IMG/VR virus record: IMGVR_UViG_3300021594_000354
Span: 1-20,391 of that record
Direction: 5' to 3' (one strand)
Source of the DNA: a virus
DNA length: 20,391 bases
The number at the start of each line of letters is the position of its first letter. Within the stretch, counting starts at the first letter, position 1. Shown in pieces: positions 13,417 to 19,032 of this stretch. Under the pieces are notes generated by a model. It did not search any database, was not told the origin of the DNA, and saw only the letters and a program-made list of their open reading frames with translations. The translations under genes were made by a program, and so were the position numbers.

Positions 13417-13443
13417 TAAAAAACCCCCGATTAATTCGAGGGT
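13417..13443 (-). terminator. Terminator overlapping the zinc-ribbon gene's stop
   Basis: AACCCTCGA / TCGGGGGTT stem on the minus strand with the TAA in the loop region, then six U. Confidence 0.85.
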
Positions 13444-13532
13444 TCTTCAATATCACAATGTTCTTTACATTCGGAACATATTGGGTCTTCGGTGTTCCAC
13501 ACTTCAGCCCCACAACAAGTACTAACATTCAT
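13431..13532 (-). CDS. 33-residue mini zinc ribbon
   Basis: ATG at 13530-13532, TAA at 13431-13433. The protein has Cys6-Cys7, then Cys19-X2-Cys22 and Cys26, in the frame S-T-C-C-G-A-E ... I-C-S-E-C-K-E-H-C. This double-knuckle arrangement (CC-X11-CXXC, then EHC) is typical of tiny zinc-ribbon proteins that are common in phages, so zinc binding is very likely; the partner is unknown. It begins 10 bases after the stop of the gene at 13543-13869 and ends inside the terminator hairpin, as expected for the last gene of the operon. Confidence 0.85.
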   Translation of the reverse strand: MNVSTCCGAEVWNTEDPICSECKEHCDIEEPSN

Positions 13533-13542
13533 GTTATAATTT

Positions 13543-13869
13543 TTAAATAGTGTAACAATATCCTCTAACAACTTCACAAACATTCTTCATTGTTTTTTCT
13601 TTAAGTTTGGGGTATTGTGTTAATTGTTTTTTTAATTTCTTAATTTCTTTTTCAATTTTAGTATGTCTATTAGACATCATAATAATTAAAACATTTTCTC
13701 TATCGGCGGTATCACCATCACCCCAATAATCAGTATCTACAATTTCAAGGTACTCATCAATACCGACATTAATTTCTTTATCGGTAAAAAAATTGGTCAT
13801 CTCACCTTTACCATAAAACATTTTAACGTAATCAAAAAAACTTTTTCTCTCGGTGTTGTTTAATTTCAT
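13543..13869 (-). CDS. Unknown protein with basic helical tail
   Basis: 108 residues from ATG at 13867-13869. The N-terminal half is acidic (Y-L-E-I-V-D-T-D-Y-W-G-D-G-D-T). The second half is a Lys-rich, probably coiled-coil helix (H-T-K-I-E-K-E-I-K-K-L-K-K-Q-L), followed by V-R-G-Y-C-Y. Not recognised. It is the middle gene of a three-gene operon: 9 bases after the gene at 13879-14085 and 10 bases before the zinc ribbon. Confidence 0.7.
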   Translation of the reverse strand: MKLNNTERKSFFDYVKMFYGKGEMTNFFTDKEINVGIDEYLEIVDTDYWGDGDTADRENVLIIMMSNRHTKIEKEIKKLKKQLTQYPKLKEKTMKNVCEVVRGYCYTI

Positions 13870-13878
13870 ATAGTTTAT

Positions 13879-14085
13879 TTAGTAGTTATCGTGTAATAGT
13901 TTCTCTATCTTATCCCACTCTTTCATTGGGAGAGGTTTTAATATTCCTTCATTAACGTGATTAACACAAATCGCCGAACCAATATCATACGGGTCTTGTG
14001 TCAGTACATCATAAGTTTCTTCACCATTGATACTAACACGATATACCACAAAATTGGTTTTCTCAACTTCAACTTGATTTTTCAT
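13879..14085 (-). CDS. Small unknown protein, first gene of operon Z-Y-zinc ribbon
   Basis: 68 residues from ATG at 14083-14085. Predicted strands F-V-V-Y-R-V and Y-D-V-L-T-Q-D-P-Y-D, then a C-terminal helix W-D-K-I-E-K-L-L-H. Not recognised. It has a class II promoter with four phased GTTAA-type boxes. Confidence 0.7.
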   Translation of the reverse strand: MKNQVEVEKTNFVVYRVSINGEETYDVLTQDPYDIGSAICVNHVNEGILKPLPMKEWDKIEKLLHDNY

Positions 14086-14105
14086 AGTGGTTTAAGTTTA
14101 GGATA

Positions 14106-14161
14106 CAAATATACAATGTATATTGTTAATGTGGTGTTAAAGATCGTTAAAGTTTTGTTAT
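14106..14161 (-). promoter_or_regulatory. Class II promoter, four phased boxes
   Basis: -7 TATATTTG (14106-14113) without a -33 TTTG. GTTAA at 14125, 14136 and 14146 and GTTAT at 14157 give spacings of 11, 10 and 11. Confidence 0.8.
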
Positions 14162-14188
14162 GAAATTTAACCCGTGGTGTGACACGAT

Positions 14189-14199
14189 TTGCCAAACAA
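14189..14199. repeat. Single right arm
   Basis: TTGCCAAACAA with no left arm; the left side runs into the promoter boxes, as if the left half had been deleted. It is followed by CAACTGGAGA, as at 14771 and 18944. Confidence 0.7.
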
Positions 14200-14234
14200 T
14201 TTCCAACTGGAGACGACTCAGGAATTCTTTGGAC

Positions 14235-14263
14235 AAAAAAAACCCCTGACTTTCGTCAAGGGT
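14235..14263 (-). terminator. Terminator of the gene at 14286-14594
   Basis: ACCCTTGAC / GTCAGGGGT stem with GAAA loop, followed by seven to eight U on the minus strand. Confidence 0.9.
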
Positions 14264-14285
14264 TAGGGGGATTGGGGGGAACTTG

Positions 14286-14594
14286 TTAGTTCCATTCAAA
14301 CTTGATTGGTTCGAGGTCTTTAAGTTCGTGGTCATCAAACTCTCCGTCTTCTGGTTCATTGAAGAAACGAAACAACACATTCATCTTTTCGTTCTCCCAA
14401 AAAACTCGGACTTCGGTTCGGTGTTCGGAAACGTAAAAGTTTTCCAACTTTTCCAATTCCTTAACAAACTTGTTCACATCATCATAGTAAACGTCATCAG
14501 AAAAATCTTGTCCGTCCACTTCGAAGGTGTCAATGGTTTCACATTGTCCGTCATAGTCAAGTGTGAATTCGAGGTACATTTCATTGTAAATCAT
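14286..14594 (-). CDS. Acidic unknown protein
   Basis: 102 residues from ATG at 14592-14594 (an ATG at 14577-14579 is an alternative). Very acidic: F-E-V-D-G-Q-D-F-S-D-D-V-Y-Y-D-D-V, then a helix K-E-L-E-K-L and a C-terminal E-P-E-D-G-E-F-D-D-H-E-L. It belongs to a group of similarly acidic 70-120-residue proteins in this part of the window (14852, 15123, 16605). Not recognised; the composition suggests a protein that binds basic partners or mimics DNA, which is speculation. Confidence 0.75.
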   Translation of the reverse strand: MIYNEMYLEFTLDYDGQCETIDTFEVDGQDFSDDVYYDDVNKFVKELEKLENFYVSEHRTEVRVFWENEKMNVLFRFFNEPEDGEFDDHELKDLEPIKFEWN

Positions 14595-14613
14595 AATGTA
14601 TTAATTTAGAATA

Positions 14614-14669
14614 CAAATATACAATGTATATTGTTAAAAAAATCACAACGATTGTAAAAGTTTTGTTAA
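14614..14669 (-). promoter_or_regulatory. Class II promoter
   Basis: -7 TATATTTG (14614-14621), GTTAA at 14633 and 14665, GTAAA at 14654; no -33 TTTG. Confidence 0.8.
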
Positions 14670-14710
14670 GAAGATATACCCTGAAATCACCCTGATCCGG
14701 AATCTTTATG

Positions 14711-14766
14711 TTGTCTGGCAACTCCCGTCAAGAGATCTTGAGTCTCCATCTGTATTTGCCAGACAA
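14711..14766. repeat. Inverted repeat, copy 8 (fully paired)
   Basis: TTGTCTGGCAA (14711-14721) / TTGCCAGACAA (14756-14766), loop 34 bases. The C in the left arm is matched by a G in the right arm, a compensating pair. Confidence 0.9.
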
Positions 14767-14799
14767 TTTACAACTGGAGACTCGGTGGTCCAGGTGGAC

Positions 14800-14833
14800 A
14801 AAAAAAATCCCTAACCTTACGGGGTTAGGGATT
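14800..14833 (-). terminator. Terminator of the gene at 14852-15064
   Basis: AATCCCTAACC / GGTTAGGGATT, 6-base TTACGG loop (plus sense), U-run on the minus strand. The same loop recurs at 16570, 18995 and 19564. Confidence 0.9.
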
Positions 14834-14851
14834 CATACCTAAATTTTCCTT

Positions 14852-15064
14852 CTACTCATTTTCATCACTCCACTTCTCATAGACCTCATCAAACAATTCA
14901 TTTTTGAGTTGGTCAATAGTGTACCCACTTTCGATACACTCTTCTACCCACTCATCACTTTCGGTGATTCCTTCCCAAGACTCGTGTGGTGGAAGACCCA
15001 TGTTGGATTCAGTTTGAATGTGGTCGTAAATTCTCTCTTTTACTTCTTCGATTGAAAGTTTCAT
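14852..15064 (-). CDS. Small acidic unknown protein
   Basis: 70 residues from ATG at 15062-15064 (MKLSIEEV...); the frame upstream only offers a TTG inside the -7 box. Acidic, mostly helical: E-E-V-K-E-R-I-Y-D-H-I, then a loop G-L-P-P-H-E-S-W-E-G and E-W-V-E-E-C-I-E. Not recognised. Own class II promoter and terminator, but the upstream gene has no terminator and may read through. Confidence 0.7.
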   Translation of the reverse strand: MKLSIEEVKERIYDHIQTESNMGLPPHESWEGITESDEWVEECIESGYTIDQLKNELFDEVYEKWSDENE

Positions 15065-15082
15065 GTGATTTAATTTAGAATT

Positions 15083-15126
15083 CAAATATACAATGTATAA
15101 TGTTAATACAATGTTAAGGTTGTTAA
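15083..15126 (-). promoter_or_regulatory. Class II promoter overlapping the upstream stop codon
   Basis: -7 TATATTTG (15083-15090), GTTAA at 15102, 15113 and 15122; the last box includes the TAA of the gene at 15123. Confidence 0.8.
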
Positions 15127-15401
15127 TTAGTAACGTACTCGTTGTTTTTTGTTACCGACATTCCACTATGAATAAATTCGGTCAAATGATTAAGGAACTT
15201 TTGATACAACTCGTTGTCAAACTGAATTGTGGGTTCTTTGTCTTCCAACTCTACATCATCAAACAAACTCTCGTTTTGGTCTTGACAATGTGTAAGTACC
15301 ATGTGATTAAAATCACTACCATTCCACTCGTAGTTAATACAACTATCAATGTGGTTTTCAATAATGTCTTTGATTTCTTTTCTAATAATTTCGTTTACCA
15401 T
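15123..15401 (-). CDS. Acidic unknown protein
   Basis: 92 residues from ATG at 15399-15401 (MVNEIIRK...); the longer upstream frame crosses the promoter. N-terminal helix R-K-E-I-K-D-I-I-E-N-H-I, then C-I-N-Y-E-W-N-G-S-D-F, and an acidic middle D-D-V-E-L-E-D-K-E. Not recognised. Its stop codon forms part of the next promoter's upstream box, and it has no terminator of its own. Confidence 0.7.
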   Translation of the reverse strand: MVNEIIRKEIKDIIENHIDSCINYEWNGSDFNHMVLTHCQDQNESLFDDVELEDKEPTIQFDNELYQKFLNHLTEFIHSGMSVTKNNEYVTN

Positions 15402-15419
15402 AATTTTTAATTTAGGATA

Positions 15420-15476
15420 CAAATATACATTGGATATCGTTAATGTGGTGTTAACGTAATACGAATGTTGTGTTAA
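15420..15476 (-). promoter_or_regulatory. Class II promoter
   Basis: -7 TATATTTG (15420-15427), GTTAA at 15439, 15450 and 15472, that is 0, 11 and 33; GTAATACGAA, one base from the GTCATACGAA motif, lies between. Confidence 0.8.
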
Positions 15477-15513
15477 GAACCTGATGACCCCAGAATCCAG
15501 GATCGAGATAAAT

Positions 15514-15568
15514 TTGTTTGGCAAACAGACCAGTCTTCCTCAAGATGTCATACGAATTTGCCAATCAA
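15514..15568. repeat. Inverted repeat, copy 9
   Basis: TTGTTTGGCAA (15514-15524) / TTGCCAATCAA (15558-15568, one mismatch), loop 33 bases with GTCATACGAA at 15547. Positions 15566-15606 equal 16515-16555. Confidence 0.85.
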
Positions 15569-15607
15569 GATCTGCGCCTGAACCAGATTCCTGATCTTCC
15601 TGAAAAT

Positions 15608-15637
15608 AAAAAACCCCCTCGTAGAAACGAAGGGGTT
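15608..15637 (-). terminator. Terminator of the membrane peptide/caspase-like operon
   Basis: AAACCCCTTCG / CGAGGGGGTT stem, 6-base loop nearly identical to the terminator at 11165, six U on the minus strand. Confidence 0.9.
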
Positions 15638-15657
15638 TATAACCAAAACCTATTCAC

Positions 15658-16197
15658 CTATGAAAAATATAACCTATCGTGATTGTATTGAACGATAGGG
15701 TTTGTATCACAAAGAATACCATACTCGTCTTTTACATTTTCATAAACTTCTTCCAAAGGTTTATCAATGTGTTTACCGACAATTTCAGAAAATGTATAGT
15801 TGGAACTTGAAACCTGACTTTGTGTAATACCTCTAAAACCACACATCATACTTTCCCCCACTTCACTAATGAACATACCACTATAAAACCCCTCCAAGTC
15901 ATACTTCTCAACGAACTTATCAGAGTTACACCAAATAAAGATATTTTCTTTACCTCTCAAATACTGAACTGTGTTACTATTGATAACAAGTCCACAATTA
16001 TTGAACTGACCTACACCAAACAAACCAACGGGACAACCATGTCCACACATAATAATACGATTGTGTGTTTTGATTTCCTCAACAACATCATTGTAAGTAC
16101 AACCACCCGTAATGATAGTTTTGTACGGAATATCTTTATACATACTCCGAAGAAAAGTAGTTGTCTTATCTTTTGGGTGAATAATAAGTGTTTTCAT
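15658..16197 (-). CDS. Caspase-fold-like protein (putative His/Cys peptidase)
   Basis: 179 residues from ATG at 16195-16197 to TAG at 15658-15660. The N-terminus (M-K-T-L-I-I-H-P-K-D) is a first strand. A later strand ends R-I-I-M-C-G-H-G (47-54), giving a candidate catalytic His53; about 37 residues on, I-F-I-W-C-N-S-D (86-93) gives a candidate nucleophile Cys90, followed by F-Y-S-G-M-F-I-S-E-V. A strand-His-Gly, strand-Cys pair at this spacing is the hallmark of the caspase/CHAT/gingipain fold. No TPR, WD or membrane part is fused. Its ATG overlaps the stop of the membrane peptide at 16197-16313, so the two are translationally coupled. Peptidase activity is inferred, not shown. Confidence 0.8.
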   Translation of the reverse strand: MKTLIIHPKDKTTTFLRSMYKDIPYKTIITGGCTYNDVVEEIKTHNRIIMCGHGCPVGLFGVGQFNNCGLVINSNTVQYLRGKENIFIWCNSDKFVEKYDLEGFYSGMFISEVGESMMCGFRGITQSQVSSSNYTFSEIVGKHIDKPLEEVYENVKDEYGILCDTNPIVQYNHDRLYFS

Positions 16198-16313
16198 TAC
16201 TTCTTAAAATAATTGAAAATTCCGTACCCAATAATATAAAGGATACCCGAAACAAAAATAGCAGATAATACCAATTGTGTAATGAACATACCAAGACAAA
16301 ATTCGTAACTCAT
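16197..16313 (-). CDS. 38-residue membrane peptide coupled to the caspase-like gene
   Basis: ATG at 16311-16313, TAA at 16197-16199; the stop and the next ATG overlap as TAATG. After a short M-S-Y-E-F-C head, residues ~9-35 form one long hydrophobic segment (M-F-I-T-Q-L-V-L-S-A-I-F-V-S-G-I-L-Y-I-I), ending N-Y-F-K-K, which suggests a single membrane span with the basic C-terminus in the cytoplasm. First gene of the operon, 20 bases after the -7 box. The function is unknown; a holin-like, membrane-anchor or exclusion peptide is possible. Confidence 0.8.
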   Translation of the reverse strand: MSYEFCLGMFITQLVLSAIFVSGILYIIGYGIFNYFKK

Positions 16314-16332
16314 AATTTTTTAATTTAGAATA

Positions 16333-16377
16333 CAAATATACAACGTATAATGTAATACTCCAAATTTATTTTGTTAA
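16333..16377 (-). promoter_or_regulatory. Class I promoter of the membrane peptide/caspase-like operon
   Basis: TTTG-N20-TATATTTG (core 16333-16364), GTTAA at 16373. Confidence 0.85.
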
Positions 16378-16454
16378 TAATATGTAAAATAAAAACCTCG
16401 CAAAATGTAAAACGGGGAACAAACGAATTTCGTGCTGTGCGCCGGCAGATAAAC

Positions 16455-16517
16455 TTGTTTGGCAACACCCACTTGAGTCCAACTCCTCAGAAGTGTCATA
16501 CGAACTTTGCCAAACAA
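16455..16517. repeat. Inverted repeat, copy 10
   Basis: TTGTTTGGCAA (16455-16465) / TTGCCAAACAA (16507-16517), loop 41 bases, with GTCATACGAA at 16495. To its left, 16421-16443 equals 17670-17692. Confidence 0.85.
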
Positions 16518-16555
16518 GATCTGCGCCTGAACCAGATTCCTGATCTTCCTGAAAA

Positions 16556-16585
16556 CAAAAAACCCGACCTTACGGGGTCGGGTTT
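16556..16585 (-). terminator. Terminator of the gene at 16605-16964
   Basis: AAACCCGACC / GGTCGGGTTT perfect 10-bp stem, TTACGG loop, U-run on the minus strand. Confidence 0.95.
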
Positions 16586-16604
16586 CCATACTCTAAACGA
16601 GTGG

Positions 16605-16964
16605 TTAATTCATAGAAAACTCCATTTTCATCATCCGTTCCAACTTGTTGTTAATTACTTCAAAAAGTTGGTCGAAGAACAATCCCTCTACATCGTGGAC
16701 AATATCAAAGTTTTGATTTACGAAACGTACACGATAGGTGTCATCCCAAGAGAGTGTAATCATAATCATGTCATCATAATTTTCATGATTAAGTTTCATA
16801 ACCATACCAACACAATCATCATCCTCATCTTTCAAAACCGAGATACGTTTGTCAATACCCCAACTCAAAAACTTAATAGGGTTTGAACATCCAACAATCT
16901 GTTCCATTGTTACTTGTGGTGTGAAAGGTCTTTCACACATTTCGAAGATTTCTTTGTTTGTCAT
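16605..16964 (-). CDS. Acidic unknown protein
   Basis: 119 residues from ATG at 16962-16964 (MTNKEIF...); the frame upstream would enter the promoter. It is Met/Asp rich: D-E-D-D-D-C-V-G-M-V-M-K, Y-D-D-M-I-M-I-T-L-S-W-D-D, then a C-terminal helix N-K-L-E-R-M-M-K-M. Two Cys residues in the first quarter. Not recognised. Monocistronic with class II promoter. Confidence 0.7.
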   Translation of the reverse strand: MTNKEIFEMCERPFTPQVTMEQIVGCSNPIKFLSWGIDKRISVLKDEDDDCVGMVMKLNHENYDDMIMITLSWDDTYRVRFVNQNFDIVHDVEGLFFDQLFEVINNKLERMMKMEFSMN

Positions 16965-16983
16965 GTGTATTAATTTTAGAATA

Positions 16984-17040
16984 CGAATATACAACGTATA
17001 ATGTTAAAACGGTGTTAACGTAATACGAATATTTTGTTAA
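16984..17040 (-). promoter_or_regulatory. Class II promoter
   Basis: -7 TATATTCG (one mismatch, 16984-16991); GTTAA at 17003, 17014 and 17036, the same 0, 11, 33 pattern as at 15439. Confidence 0.75.
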
Positions 17041-17070
17041 GATCATTTTTACCCTGGAAGGTAAAATTTA

Positions 17071-17128
17071 TTGTCTGGCAACTCCTGTTGATGTAAATAG
17101 ATTACAGTCAAAGAGATTTGCCAAACAA
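17071..17128. repeat. Inverted repeat, copy 11
   Basis: TTGTCTGGCAA (17071-17081) / TTGCCAAACAA (17118-17128), loop 36 bases. A separate 7-bp pair TTTTACC / GGTAAAA lies at 17047-17066. Confidence 0.85.
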
Positions 17129-17166
17129 ATTAAAACTGGGCCCACGGTGATTAACGAGGAATGGAT

Positions 17167-17198
17167 AAAAAAAATCCCCAACCTCTCGGTCAGGGATT
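17167..17198 (-). terminator. Terminator of the DUF6891-like gene
   Basis: Stem of about 10 bp with two G-U pairs, GAGA loop on the minus strand, then eight U. Confidence 0.85.
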
Positions 17199-17216
17199 TT
17201 CATTTAAAGTTTTCAG

Positions 17217-17504
17217 TTACCAACTTACAACTTCGATTCGTGTGTCTTGATTTCCACTCCACCTCGTTTCTACTCCACACTCTCGAAGAATGTTTTGAAT
17301 TTCATTTCCATCTCCACTCCACGAAAGATAGAAAGGTTGATTTCTTACTTTGTGTTCATTGTCTTGATTGTGATAGAAGACTACCTTGTCTTCCTTACCT
17401 TCGGGAACTTCACTCCACCCACAAGTTTGACAACAAGTGTGATTTTGTTTAGACCAATACCCGTGTTTACGGAGTTCACGGAAACCCTTTGTGAGATTAC
17501 TCAT
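17217..17504 (-). CDS. DUF6891-like protein with Cys cluster
   Basis: 95 residues from ATG at 17502-17504. C24-C25-X2-C28 in H-T-C-C-Q-T-C-G-W, then V-V-F-Y-H-N-Q-D (41-48), F-Y-L-S-W-S-G-D-G (58-66) and a C-terminal strand D-T-R-I-E-V. The CCxxCG plus Y-H-x-Q-D order fits the DUF6891 family as I remember it; function unknown, metal binding plausible through the Cys and His residues. Monocistronic with class II promoter and own terminator. Confidence 0.8.
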   Translation of the reverse strand: MSNLTKGFRELRKHGYWSKQNHTCCQTCGWSEVPEGKEDKVVFYHNQDNEHKVRNQPFYLSWSGDGNEIQNILRECGVETRWSGNQDTRIEVVSW

Positions 17505-17523
17505 GGTGAATTAATTTAGAATT

Positions 17524-17580
17524 CAAATATACATTATATAAAGTTAAAAAGGTGTTAAGATGATATAAAAGTTTTGTTAA
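17524..17580 (-). promoter_or_regulatory. Class II promoter
   Basis: -7 TATATTTG (17524-17531); GTTAA at 17543, 17554 and 17576 (0, 11, 33). Confidence 0.8.
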
Positions 17581-17620
17581 GAGATAGACACCCAAGACGA
17601 CAGATCCAGGATTCATATTA

Positions 17621-17675
17621 TTGTTTGGCAAGTACGGCGAAGACCAAATCCGGTTGTAACATCTTTGCCAAACGA
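17621..17675. repeat. Inverted repeat, copy 12
   Basis: TTGTTTGGCAA (17621-17631) / TTGCCAAACGA (17665-17675, one mismatch), loop 33 bases. A second pair GCTGTGC / GCACAGC follows at 17683-17719. Confidence 0.8.
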
Positions 17676-17721
17676 ATTTCGTGCTGTGCGCCAGCGCATG
17701 TCGTTGCTATTTGCACAGCAT

Positions 17722-17749
17722 AAAAAAACCCCCGACTTTCGCCGAGGGT
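17722..17749 (-). terminator. Terminator of the operon at 17773-18205
   Basis: ACCCTCGGC / GTCGGGGGT stem, GAAA loop on the minus strand, seven U. It closely resembles the terminator at 12358. Confidence 0.9.
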
Positions 17750-17772
17750 AGTCTAAACTAACACACATACCA

Positions 17773-18072
17773 CTATGAACTTGCATTTACTTTCGTGTAC
17801 TCATCAAGGAAATCACGAAAACAATACTTTGAATCGTTAATCTTTTCAACATATTTCAAATCTCTTGCGTCACCTTCAGCTTCATAACAAAAATCTTCAT
17901 CAATACCAAGAAGCTCTAAACAAATAGCAAATCTTGTATGTATATCAACTTCAATCTTATCATTGATAGGTTCATTACTCTTTAAGATGTGTTCACAAAG
18001 TGAAATATCAATTTGTGAAAGATGAACTTCCAATGGTGACAACTGACTAATTCTTTTTCCGTAGTACAACAT
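17773..18072 (-). CDS. Unknown protein, second gene after a membrane peptide
   Basis: 99 residues from ATG at 18070-18072, one base after the stop of the peptide at 18074-18205. Motifs: L-S-P-L-E-V-H-L-S, helix H-I-L-K-S-N-E-P-I-N-D, then D-I-H-T-R-F-A-I-C-L-E-L-L-G-I and E-A-E-G-D-A-R-D-L. Three Cys residues. It looks like an all-helical soluble domain. Not recognised. Ends before a strong terminator. Confidence 0.75.
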   Translation of the reverse strand: MLYYGKRISQLSPLEVHLSQIDISLCEHILKSNEPINDKIEVDIHTRFAICLELLGIDEDFCYEAEGDARDLKYVEKINDSKYCFRDFLDEYTKVNASS

Positions 18073-18073
18073 A

Positions 18074-18205
18074 TTACTTTGTTTTGAGATTAGCGAATGA
18101 ATTTTCCAAAGTCAAGTAAAGTGCCGTACACATTGAGAACAAGAACCCAACGTAAACACCATAAAAACATACATTAACAACTTCAAAAAAGATTTCGTTT
18201 TTCAT
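18074..18205 (-). CDS. 43-residue membrane peptide
   Basis: ATG at 18203-18205, TAA at 18074-18076. Residues ~8-33 are hydrophobic (V-V-N-V-C-F-Y-G-V-Y-V-G-F-L-F-S-M-C-T-A-L-Y-L-T-L), a single predicted membrane span, followed by a polar tail ending L-K-T-K. The next ATG follows after one base, so the pair repeats the membrane-peptide-first layout seen at 16197. Function not recognised. Confidence 0.7.
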   Translation of the reverse strand: MKNEIFFEVVNVCFYGVYVGFLFSMCTALYLTLENSFANLKTK

Positions 18206-18215
18206 ATAATTTGTT

Positions 18216-18665
18216 TTAGGGTATAAAAGTAATACAATAATATCCATATTCCAAATTTTTATTGTTAAAAGATTCATAAGACGGGTGGCGCACACGGTGA
18301 CGGGATCTTTTTGTTTGGCAATCGCACACGTCTTCTTGAGATGTAATACCGATACTTGCCAGATCATATCGGTTTTCCATTGGAGTATATCCGTAAACTC
18401 TCCTACGAGGTCTTGGTTGATACGTTTGTTCAAACCCTTCATCAATACTGATGTGTGTCCAATCCACCTTTTGTTTCTCTCCATTGTTCATACCCCAAAG
18501 GATATTATAAATTTCTTCCAAACTTTCCTCAACAATAATATAGTTCCCACTTACCAAAAACAACTTGGTCAAGTTACGATTATGTGAAGGAATGGTTTCA
18601 TAATTTGTAACACTCTCTGAATTCACCAAAATTGGGTTTCCGTTTTTTGTCAGTTTAATAGTCAT
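18216..18665 (-). CDS. FlbD-like protein whose reading frame runs into the repeat
   Basis: 149 residues from ATG at 18663-18665. Residues 1-56 (I-K-L-T-K-N-G-N-P-I-L-V-N ... Y-I-I-V-E-E-S-L-E-E-I-Y-N-I-L) have the shape of FlbD-like small proteins: strand, Asn, strand, Val-x-Glu-Ser helix. From about residue 100 the codons come from the inverted repeat (Y-D-L-A-S, then C-D-C-Q-T-K), and after that from the next operon's promoter, up to a TAA at 18216. There is no terminator, unlike almost every neighbour. The natural C-terminus and terminator were probably lost at the repeat arm. It lies 15 bases after the peptide at 18681-18776. Confidence 0.7.
   Translation of the reverse strand: MTIKLTKNGNPILVNSESVTNYETIPSHNRNLTKLFLVSGNYIIVEESLEEIYNILWGMNNGEKQKVDWTHISIDEGFEQTYQPRPRRRVYGYTPMENRYDLASIGITSQEDVCDCQTKRSRHRVRHPSYESFNNKNLEYGYYCITFIP
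18224..18268 (-). promoter_or_regulatory. Class I promoter inside the end of the FlbD-like frame
   Basis: TTTG-N20-TACTTTTA (core 18224-18255), GTTAA at 18264. It drives the peptide at 18074-18205. Confidence 0.7.
18311..18366. repeat. Inverted repeat, copy 13 (right arm degenerate)
   Basis: TTGTTTGGCAA (18311-18321) / TTGCCAGATCA (18356-18366), loop 34 bases. It lies within the reading frame of the FlbD-like gene. Confidence 0.75.
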
Positions 18666-18680
18666 AAATTTAATTTTGAA

Positions 18681-18776
18681 TTAACGATTAAAAATGATAT
18701 AAATAATAACGATTACAAAGATAACATTTCCAAATGTAATTTTTCCGATTTTCGGTTGGTGTGTGTATTTTGACAT
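18681..18776 (-). CDS. 31-residue membrane peptide
   Basis: ATG at 18774-18776, TAA at 18681-18683. A polar, basic head (M-S-K-Y-T-H-Q-P-K-I-G-K) is followed by about 17 hydrophobic residues rich in Ile and Val (F-G-N-V-I-F-V-I-V-I-I-Y-I-I-F) and a short N-R end. This gives one predicted membrane span. The class I promoter at 18796 is 20 bases upstream and otherwise has no gene near its start point, which supports the call. The FlbD-like gene follows after 15 bases. Confidence 0.75.
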   Translation of the reverse strand: MSKYTHQPKIGKITFGNVIFVIVIIYIIFNR

Positions 18777-18795
18777 TTCTTTAATTATTATGATA

Positions 18796-18840
18796 CAAAT
18801 ATAAGGTACATAGAATTATATTCCAAATAATAATTGTTAA
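18796..18840 (-). promoter_or_regulatory. Class I promoter of the peptide/FlbD-like operon
   Basis: TTTG-N20-TATATTTG (core 18796-18827), GTTAA at 18836. Confidence 0.85.
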
Positions 18841-18882
18841 AAATTTCACAAGAAGATCAGGTACAAATCAGGATTTTTCTTT

Positions 18883-18939
18883 TTGTTTGGCAACATCGAA
18901 GAACCACAACCACCTGTATCCACGGAAGTTGCCAAACAA
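18883..18939. repeat. Inverted repeat, copy 14
   Basis: TTGTTTGGCAA (18883-18893) / TTGCCAAACAA (18929-18939), loop 35 bases. Confidence 0.85.
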
Positions 18940-18979
18940 TTTACAACTGGAGATGAGATCGGACACTTGGTGTGGACAC

Positions 18980-19011
18980 AAAAAAACCCTAACCTTACGG
19001 GGTTAGGGTTT
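18980..19011 (-). terminator. Terminator of the gene at 19033-19236
   Basis: AAACCCTAACC / GGTTAGGGTTT, TTACGG loop, U-run on the minus strand; nearly the same hairpin as at 14800. Confidence 0.95.
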
Positions 19012-19032
19012 ACCTACAATTAAAACCAACGA

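Noticed and set aside
13205-13528. Minus-strand 107-codon frame containing the Gly-Thr-Ser stretch
   Set aside because: It overlaps the zinc-ribbon gene, a terminator, an inverted repeat and a promoter, so it cannot be a normal gene.
18074-18484. Minus-strand 136-codon frame
   Set aside because: Only its last 43 codons lie downstream of the promoter at 18224-18255; the remainder overlaps the inverted repeat and the FlbD-like gene in another frame.
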